The translations under genes were made by a program, and so were the position numbers. The notes under the pieces were generated by a model. The model ran no database searches, was not told the origin of the DNA, and saw only the letters and a program-made list of their open reading frames with translations. From assembly GCF_900698925.1 (NCBI RefSeq), contig NZ_LR217713.1, forward strand, positions 124,001 through 188,000: a DNA stretch of 64,000 bases, given 5' to 3'. The DNA is from Erwinia_E haradaeae_I. GTDB taxonomy: Bacteria > Pseudomonadota > Gammaproteobacteria > Enterobacterales > Enterobacteriaceae. Positions 57,386-64,000 of this stretch are shown piece by piece. Position 1 is the first letter of the stretch. Each line of letters starts with the position of its first letter.

Positions 57386-58591
57386 TTATTCATTAGTTAG
57401 TCGATTAGTTTCCTGGGCTATGACTAATTCTTCATTGGTTGGTAATACAACAATTGGTAAATAACCTTTTTGATTGATAAAACCAGATTGACCAGAATGG
57501 ATAGAACGGTTTTTTTTCTTATTGATTTTGATGTTTAGAAGCCCGAGTTTGTTGAGTGTTAGTTCACGCACGATGGATGAGTTTTCTCCTATACCTCCAG
57601 TAAAAATAACTGCGTCTAATCGACCGTCCATTAACGCAGTATAAGATGCAATATATTTTGCTAATCTATGGCAATAGACATCTATAGCACGTTTTGCATT
57701 TTTTTTATTTTTATAGTTTTTTTCCAGATAACGGAAGTCACTAGTGACTTCAGTGAGTCCAAGAATACCAGATTCTTTAGTCAGCAGCGTATTAATATCT
57801 TCTATAGTCATGTTTAATTTTTCATGAAGAAAAAAAACAATAGCTGGATCAATATCGCCACTACGCGTCCCCATAACTAGGCCTTCCAGGGGTGTGAGTC
57901 CCATGGATGTATCTAGGCATTGTCCGTTACGAATAGCTGCAATTGACCCCCCGTTACCTAAGTGGCAGGTAATAATATTCAGTTGTGAACTGGGTTTATT
58001 AAGAAATTTAACTGCCTCTTGAGCGATATAGGAATGACTAATACCGTGAGCACCATAACGCCGGAGACCGTATTGTTGATAAAGATGGTAGGGTAGAGCA
58101 TAAAGATAAGAAGATTCCGGCATTGTTTGATGGAACGCTGTGTCAAAAACTGCAACATTTTTATTAGATAAAAATGGAAATATTTTTAGCGTTTCTTGAA
58201 TTCCAATTAGATGAGCTGGATTATGTAGAGGAGCAAATATAGAAGCATCATGGATTTTTTTTATGCATTCTTTATCTATGATGGTAGATTGAGTGAGATA
58301 AGGACCGCCGTGAACAATGCGATGACCTATAGCTGAAATTTGATTTAAAAGTTTTGGTTTGTTTTCTTTAATTAATTTAACTATGAAGATCAGGGCTTCT
58401 CTGTGTCGTGCTCCATTGTCTATATGTGTTTCTGTCTTCAAGCCGTCTATTATCCAGGTAATTCGAGTTTTTTCTAGACGTAAGAATTCAGCGAAACCAG
58501 ACAAGTATTGATTTGTATTGCTGGGATCAATAATAGCAAATTTTAAGGAAGAGCTTCCACAGTTTAAAACTAGTATGAGATTATTTGACAT
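57386..58591 (-). CDS. ackA: Acetate kinase
   Basis: Converts acetyl phosphate and ADP to acetate and ATP, giving substrate-level ATP with Pta. The 401 residues (400 in E. coli) have the ASKHA fold motifs LVLNCGSSSLKFAII at the N-terminus, GHRIVHGG (near 88), HNPAHL, FDTAFHQTMP, the phosphate-site CHLGNGGSIAAI (near 207), GLVMGTRSGDIDPAI and FTGGIGENSSIVRE (near 330). All catalytic residues visible to me are present. ackA-pta is the E. coli order, but the 286-bp gap is larger than the usual about 70 bp. Confidence 0.97.
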   Translation of the reverse strand: MSNNLILVLNCGSSSLKFAIIDPSNTNQYLSGFAEFLRLEKTRITWIIDGLKTETHIDNGARHREALIFIVKLIKENKPKLLNQISAIGHRIVHGGPYLTQSTIIDKECIKKIHDASIFAPLHNPAHLIGIQETLKIFPFLSNKNVAVFDTAFHQTMPESSYLYALPYHLYQQYGLRRYGAHGISHSYIAQEAVKFLNKPSSQLNIITCHLGNGGSIAAIRNGQCLDTSMGLTPLEGLVMGTRSGDIDPAIVFFLHEKLNMTIEDINTLLTKESGILGLTEVTSDFRYLEKNYKNKKNAKRAIDVYCHRLAKYIASYTALMDGRLDAVIFTGGIGENSSIVRELTLNKLGLLNIKINKKKNRSIHSGQSGFINQKGYLPIVVLPTNEELVIAQETNRLTNE

Positions 58592-60170
58592 AAATGATCT
58601 CGTATATTGAAGATACCAGAGAAAGAATTAAAGATTTTCTTTGAGTCATCATGTTATTTTCATTATATTTAAACATGACTTAGTATATCATAATCAATAT
58701 TTTTTCTAATATCTAGCAGATTTCATATTTATTATATAATTACTCAATGCATATTATAGATAGTGCGTTATTACTAATAAATTTAAGAATAATGTATAAC
58801 ATTTAGTTTATTAATAAAAAAGTAATACTGATATATACATATGGTTAATTTTAAATAAGTTTTAATTGTTTTACTTTATTTTCATATATAAACGAGAACT
58901 CTGTAGATCCTTTTTTTGTAATCAATAGTTTTAGGATTATTCTATGAATAGAATGAGTATATGTTTAATTTTTTCTTAACTAATTAGATTTATATATTTT
59001 ATGATTTTTAATGATATGATTTTTAATCTATTATAGTAATCTTTTAGTTTTTAAAAAAATGAGTATATATATTTTATCTAGTAGATGAATGAATGGTTCA
59101 GATCATTATTTTTAATATTTAAACAAATATAAATAGAACAATAAAATTGTTTATTTTATTTTTGGTTAATTATGGTTGCGAGGGATAGTTGTTATGAGTT
59201 TTTAAATATAAGTAAACAATTTATAATTTAATATATGTGATTGGATTATTCTAAAAGAATAATCAGTCTTGAGTTGATTATCTAGATTATTTATGAATGG
59301 AATATGAGACCTTACAATCATATTTAATCTTGATTTTAGTTGATAGAGTAAATGTGTTGAATTAGAGTCAATAATATATGATGTCATATAAAATAAAATT
59401 TTATAAATATATTGATTTAATATTAAATATATCTACAAAGGATGAGTTATAGAATCAATAAAATCTTGAATAACAAGAAGATTTTAATAGGTAATGACGT
59501 ATATTATAGCATGGTGTTGATATTACATTTCGCTGTGATTAATAGAGATATCTTGAAAAAGTATTAATTTTATAATCCGACTTATATGAACGTAATAGAT
59601 ATTACTCATATAATTTAATAAATATCTTTTGTTGTTGTTCATTTAGATGAACGATGAACTGAACTGATATTTGGTCTTATATTTTATTTTTTATTAGATA
59701 AGATGGTACTATATTAGATCGCATAGTTATTTATAGTTCATAATAGTCTGAAAACGTTATTAGCAGTTACAAGTTAGTGGTTTATATATGATCAGATTAG
59801 GCAGTAAAAAGATGTGTTATGTATTAAACTGCCACGATAGTCAGATGTGTTGTATTCAATGTATTTATAAGTTTTAAGAAAAATTATTTATTTTTTTATA
59901 TGGTAATTTTTATAGAAGAACAATATACAAAATTTGGTTTGTTCTATAAACAGATATTAGTCATATAGAACTGATACTGTGTATATAAAAAAATTATAAT
60001 AGATTATATTGTTATGCATTTAATTGATGAAAAAGTAATATACATTATAGTATATTTTACCTTTTGTGTTTTAAGTTCTATGATATATAGAGATGGATTA
60101 TTTGATAATTGTGTTAATGTGCTTCAATTTTTTTAGTTTAATATATTGTTTTATAGGTCAAATATAAACA
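58592..60170. other. 1.6-kb noncoding region between divergent ackA and mutY
   Basis: No gene. It carries the promoters of both flanking genes. A GTTCAT/ATGAAC hairpin lies near 59637-59652 and a loose GGCAGT...ACTGCC pair at about 59792-59835. In E. coli trmB lies upstream of mutY in the opposite direction; it is not seen. Confidence 0.55.
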
Positions 60171-61226
60171 ATGCAGGTTAAAGGGTTTGCAAAAAAAATT
60201 TTGCTTTGGTATAAAAATCACGGACGAAAAAACCTTCCGTGGCAGCGAAATAAAACATTATATAGGGTTTGGATTTCGGAAGTGATGTTGCAACAGACAT
60301 CGGTATCTACTGTTGTTCCCTATTTTGAGCGTTTTGTAATAAGATTTCCTGATATCAAGGCTCTCTCGATGTCATCTTTAGATGATATATTATATTTATG
60401 GACGGGATTGGGTTATTATTTACGTGCACGTAACTTATATAAATCGGCACAAGTTATTGTTAGCGAGCATGATGGTATTTTCCCCACAAGGTTAGAAGAG
60501 GTGTTAGCCCTACCTGGAATAGGCCGTTCTACTGCTGGCGCTATTTTATCTCTTACGCTGGGGAAAAGTCTTCCTATTCTTGATGCGAATGTCAAGCGCA
60601 TTCTTACTCGTTATTTTTCTATATCCGGTTGGCCTGGACTACCAGGGATAGAAAAAAAATTATGGTCAATAAGTACAGCAATTACCCCCTTCTCTAATAC
60701 TGGAGAATATAATCAGGCTATGATGGATTTAGGTGCTCTTATCTGTACTAAGTTCAATCCAAGATGTTTAGCTTGCCCAATATATAGGGGGTGTAATTCT
60801 CATATTAATTCTTCTTGGATGGAGTATCCAGAAAAGAAGCCTCGTGTTATTCGCCCAAGTCAAAAAATCTGGTTCTTATTGATTCAAAAAGGAGAAAAGA
60901 TTTGGATGCAAAAGCGCCCATTGCATGGTATCTGGTCTGGTCTTTTTTGCTTCCCTCAGTATGAGAGTGAATTGGAATTGCGTTTATCGATAAAACAGTA
61001 TGTACTGAGTGATTGTCAATCATACCAAATGGATTTAATTCGTCATACTTTTAGTCATTTGTGTTTAGATATTATACCTGTTGTGGTTAAGGTTTCTTCT
61101 ATTAGTGAAACAAATCATTATGGTGTTGGTCTATGGTATAACTTACTGCATCCTCCTGTTGTTGGTCTTGCGGCACCAATAGCGCGTCTTCTTAATATCT
61201 TACGTTACTCAACATACATGATTTAG
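60171..61226 (+). CDS. mutY: Adenine DNA glycosylase MutY
   Basis: Removes A mispaired with 8-oxoguanine, limiting G:C to T:A change. The 351 residues (350 in E. coli) retain catalytic E37 (VWISEVMLQQT), the helix-hairpin-helix LPGIGRSTAGAI (114-125), D138 (PILDANVKRIL) and the 4Fe-4S cysteines C192, C199, C202 and C208 in exactly the E. coli spacing. The C-terminal NUDIX-like domain that recognises 8-oxoG (MQKRPLHGIWSGLFCFP) is present. It begins the mutY-yggX-mltC cluster, with yggX 26 bp downstream. Keeping MutY is notable in an AT-drifting genome. Confidence 0.97.
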   Translation: MQVKGFAKKILLWYKNHGRKNLPWQRNKTLYRVWISEVMLQQTSVSTVVPYFERFVIRFPDIKALSMSSLDDILYLWTGLGYYLRARNLYKSAQVIVSEHDGIFPTRLEEVLALPGIGRSTAGAILSLTLGKSLPILDANVKRILTRYFSISGWPGLPGIEKKLWSISTAITPFSNTGEYNQAMMDLGALICTKFNPRCLACPIYRGCNSHINSSWMEYPEKKPRVIRPSQKIWFLLIQKGEKIWMQKRPLHGIWSGLFCFPQYESELELRLSIKQYVLSDCQSYQMDLIRHTFSHLCLDIIPVVVKVSSISETNHYGVGLWYNLLHPPVVGLAAPIARLLNILRYSTYMI

Positions 61227-61252
61227 TCTTTTTCTAAAAAAGAGGGTACATT

Positions 61253-61501
61253 GTGAGTCGGATTATTTTTTGTACGTTTTTACAACGTAGTGCCGAAGGC
61301 TTGGATTACCAGATATATCCTGGTGATATAGGAAAACGTATTTTTACTGAAATTTCTAAAAAGGCATGGTTTCAGTGGGTTAATAAGCAAACAATGTTAA
61401 TTAATGAAAATAAATTAAATCTTCTTAATAAGAATGATCGAGAAGTATTAGAAAAGGAAATGATTCAGTTTTTATTCAATAGAGATTCAGTCCCACATTA
61501 A
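61253..61501 (+). CDS. yggX: Probable Fe(2+)-trafficking protein YggX
   Basis: Small cytosolic protein that protects Fe-S clusters from oxidative damage; fittingly next to the Fe-S enzyme MutY. The start is the GTG at 61253 with AGAGGG about 8 bases upstream, giving [20 protein letters not shown], colinear with E. coli ([20 protein letters not shown]) and keeping C7. [16 protein letters not shown] is highly conserved. The 82 residues end about nine earlier than the E. coli protein, at a variable tail. Confidence 0.95.
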   Translation: [82 protein letters not shown]

Positions 61502-61571
61502 AGAATGTTTTTTAAAATAAGTATTTTTTATTAATTAGGAAACATGCTAAATTTTGTTGTAAGTTTAAAAT

Positions 61572-62651
61572 ATGTATAAAACATTAATTTATTTATTAAC
61601 TCTATCGACATTATTAGTTTCTTGCTCTGGAGGGAAAGATGATTCTTTTCATGATCTTCGGAGTAAAGATACCAATTCTTTTGATATCTTAATTGGGCAA
61701 TTTGCTAATAACATTGATAAGATTTGGGGGATTAAAGAGGTATTAATTACTGGTCCAAAAGATTATGTACGGTATAGCGATCAGTACTATACTCGTAGTC
61801 ATATTAACTTTGAAGAAGGTTGGATTACTTTTGCGACTGTAGTAAGCGTTAATCCAAAAGCTAGTTTACGCAAAGCGATTATCAATACCCTCTTAACTGG
61901 TGATGATCCAGATAATATTAATGTTGATTCCGATATAAACATTACTAAAAATTATAAAAAACCCCTTTTATATGGACAAGTACTAGATGATAATGGAAGG
62001 CCAATTTGGAAGAAAGAAAACGCTGCAAGTTATGCTGATTATCTGATTAAGACAAAACAAAAATGTCGTCATTCGGGGTTTCGTCTTATCTGGTCCGTTA
62101 CCATTCCAATGGTTTCTAATCATCTTGATAAGCGTATCAAAAAATATTTACCCATAGTACATAAAGTCGCTCAACGATATGGGGTTTCTAAGTCTCTTAT
62201 TTTAGCTGTCATGCAGATTGAATCTAGTTTTAATCAATATGCAGTCAGCGATGCGAATGCACTAGGGCTCATGCAGGTAATGCGGGAGACTGCTGGAATA
62301 GATGTGTTTCGAATGCAGGGAAAATGGGGAAAACCTAGTCGTAGGTATCTCTTGGATCCAGAAAATAATATCGATACTGGAGTTGCTTATCTTTCGATAT
62401 TACAAAGTAATTATTTATCTAATATTATCAATCCGATTTCACGGAGATATGCTGTGATTGCTGCGTATCATGGTGGGGCGGGTAGTGTTTTACGTGTATT
62501 TTCTAGTGATAAAAATTCTGCTTTTCGTATTATTAATCAACTGTCTTCTTCGGAAGTTTATCACACACTAAGATATCAACATCCTGCTCCGGAGTCACGT
62601 CGGTATTTATACAAAGTTAATGATGCACAAAAATATTACTATCGATACTAA
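61572..62651 (+). CDS. mltC: Membrane-bound lytic murein transglycosylase C
   Basis: Outer-membrane lipoprotein that cleaves peptidoglycan glycan strands to 1,6-anhydro products. The 359 residues equal the E. coli length. The lipobox LLVSC places the lipidated cysteine at C18. The N-terminal domain contains GPKDYVRYSDQYYTRSHINF. The SLT domain has catalytic Glu in MQIESSFNQYAVS (near 218), ALGLMQV and the AYHGGAGSVLRVFS motif (near 300). The order mutY-yggX-mltC is exactly that of E. coli, with 70 bp between yggX and mltC. Confidence 0.96.
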   Translation: MYKTLIYLLTLSTLLVSCSGGKDDSFHDLRSKDTNSFDILIGQFANNIDKIWGIKEVLITGPKDYVRYSDQYYTRSHINFEEGWITFATVVSVNPKASLRKAIINTLLTGDDPDNINVDSDINITKNYKKPLLYGQVLDDNGRPIWKKENAASYADYLIKTKQKCRHSGFRLIWSVTIPMVSNHLDKRIKKYLPIVHKVAQRYGVSKSLILAVMQIESSFNQYAVSDANALGLMQVMRETAGIDVFRMQGKWGKPSRRYLLDPENNIDTGVAYLSILQSNYLSNIINPISRRYAVIAAYHGGAGSVLRVFSSDKNSAFRIINQLSSSEVYHTLRYQHPAPESRRYLYKVNDAQKYYYRY

Positions 62652-63815
62652 TTAGAACTACTATATTTTATATATTGATTGTTTGAGTGATAAATCGGTA
62701 TGTGATTTTTTTGGATCTTTCCATATTCAAAGGTTTTGATAGCAAAGGATGTGATCACAATATGCTGATCAGTCTTTAGAGATGAATGGCTAAATATGAA
62801 TAAAAAATTATTTTTCAGTTATTTTTATACAATATCAGTTATTTTCATAGAATATATTAAAGCTAGTTTGGTGATTTTTTGCTCTTTTGAATATGAGGGT
62901 CATATTGATTTAGTTTATTGATCTCAAAATATAGATTTATGAATAACATTAGTACATATGAATATTGAGTAGCTTTTTAAAAAAAATAAATACAATGTAT
63001 TGTTTATAGCTATGTTCTTTACGTCAGATGATAGGTTTTGGCATCATTGAAGTGATTATTTTATTAATTCTATAGTTCTTGATGTAATACATATATTTAT
63101 TAAATAGGCTTCTATTATATCTGTTTTATGTGGAGATGAAGCAGTATCGTTAAAACTTCTAATTAAATCATTAAATTTTTTTGTAATATTATAATTAATA
63201 TAATGTATATTATTAAGATAAAAAATGATCTAATATGGTTAGTTGTTAATATGAAGTATTCATTTACAAGACAAAACTGTACTTTCCATATGAGTTTCTT
63301 TATTAAGATATATAATACTTAAGTACAAATAATTTAAATTATATTTGATTTTTTATTTTTTTATTCATTGAATTGTGTATTGATCCTATAAATATTATTA
63401 ATGTAAAGGAGATTATTTTTATTTAAAAAATTTTTATAAAATTAATTTTTATACATCTTGTTTTTAAGATAAAAATATTATGTAAATTATAATATGGATA
63501 TGTAGTTATACTATAAATGTTAATTAAAATTATTTTAACAAAATACAGTAATTATTGTATTTGTTATATTGATGGTTTTAATTTTAAGTTCATCATGACG
63601 TGAACAGAGAATTCCTGGTCTATTGTTAAATACAATATATGAGTATTTTTTACGTTTGAATTTTTTATAAAACCTATAAGATTGATTAGGTTAGATATAT
63701 AAATCACAAGAGATGAGAGAAAATATTGGCAATTAAGTTTCTATAGGTTTGTCACAATTAGCCCTATAGTAAAAATTGTTATAATGCATGCTAGTTTTTA
63801 AGAATGAGATATCCA
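62652..63815. other. Noncoding spacer between mltC and rnt
   Basis: About 1.2 kb. It contains a self-complementary TGTGATCACA (62750-62759), which lacks the spacer of a CRP site, and a tandem pair of 20-mers at 62816-62855. In E. coli nupG follows mltC; no remnant is recognised. The right end holds the rnt promoter. Confidence 0.55.
62816..62855. repeat. Tandem duplication of a 20-mer
   Basis: CAGTTATTTTTATACAATAT (62816-62835) is followed directly by CAGTTATTTTCATAGAATAT (62836-62855), with 18 of 20 bases identical. It is noncoding and probably a slippage duplication that has begun to diverge. Confidence 0.8.
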
Positions 63816-64000
63816 ATGCATGATTTAAATGAGCTGAATACTTTAAACAGCCGTTTTCGTGGTTTTTATCCTGTAGTTATTGATATTGAGACTGCTGGGT
63901 TTGATCCTAGAACTAATGCGTTATTAGAGATTGCGGCAGTTACGCTAAAAATGGATAACCACGGTTGGCTAGGAAAAGATAAAACACTGCACTTTCACGT
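63816..64000 (+). CDS. rnt: Ribonuclease T, C-terminus cut by window edge
   Basis: DEDD-family 3'-5' exoribonuclease that trims the 3' ends of tRNA, 5S and 23S rRNA. Only the first 61 codons are in the window. From the ATG at 63816 the protein reads MHDLNELNTLNSRFRGFYPV, the same length to RFRGF as in E. coli; an in-frame ATG at 63804 is the alternative. The first exonuclease motif DIETAGFDP (D-x-E metal ligands, near 24-26) and LLEIAAVTLKMD are clear. Confidence 0.95.
   Translation, partial: MHDLNELNTLNSRFRGFYPVVIDIETAGFDPRTNALLEIAAVTLKMDNHGWLGKDKTLHFH

Noticed and set aside
62750..62759. TGTGATCACA as a CRP site
   Set aside because: The half-sites are adjacent without the 6-bp spacer required by CRP, and no regulated gene follows.
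1..64000. CRISPR array, insertion sequences, prophage or toxin-antitoxin system
   Set aside because: No regularly spaced repeats, transposase, integrase or phage-like genes were found on either strand.

Overview
The window is a stretch of very AT-rich chromosome from a gammaproteobacterium of the order Enterobacterales. Nearly every protein aligns end to end with its Escherichia coli counterpart, as far as I can compare from memory. By my own tally about 36 kb of the 64 kb is coding (roughly 57%). The rest is long AT-rich DNA with no open gene and no recognisable pseudogene. I saw no transposases, phage genes, CRISPR arrays or toxin-antitoxin genes. Housekeeping genes in E. coli-like micro-order, separated by decayed spacers, point to a host-restricted (probably insect) endosymbiont in genome reduction. 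The genus cannot be settled from this window.

Layout. 1-18 kb: a divergent alanine racemase fragment, then dnaA-dnaN-(recF lost)-gyrB-yidA, rpmH-rnpA-yidD-yidC, rpoH, rluC and smrB, all on the plus strand. 18-28 kb: engB and ribB (minus), tRNA-Ser(UGA), def-fmt (plus), then a 3 kb gap. 28-39 kb, all minus: a porin (ompF by synteny with asnS), asnS, rlmB, rnr, purA, aspC. 40-49 kb, plus: icd, trhO, uvrD, ftsY. 49.5-58.6 kb: bamB and sodA (minus), ppa and hinT (plus), pta and ackA (minus). 60-64 kb, plus: mutY-yggX-mltC and the start of rnt.

How the genes fit together. The set covers replication and repair (DnaA, beta clamp, GyrB, UvrD, MutY), translation and RNA maintenance (L34, RnpA, AsnS, Def, Fmt, RluC, RlmB, RNase R, RNase T, TrhO, SmrB), envelope and secretion (YidC, YidD, FtsY, BamB, MltC, porin), stress response (RpoH, SodA, YggX), and a small metabolic core (Icd, AspC, PurA, RibB, Ppa, Pta-AckA). 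Substrate-level ATP through Pta-AckA, pyrophosphatase and riboflavin-precursor synthesis are retained, as expected in a metabolically active symbiont.

Points worth a second look. The porin has lost the acidic residues of its constriction loop while keeping the facing arginines. The noncoding DNA holds palindrome clusters (16.8-17.0 kb; 27.8-28.1 kb beyond the porin) and isolated long perfect hairpins (970, 13681, 46401). G8 and G10 homopolymers occur in this AT-rich DNA, one of them serving as the icd ribosome-binding site. The dnaA-yidA block is inverted relative to rpmH compared with E. coli. I found no convincing wholly new multi-gene system.
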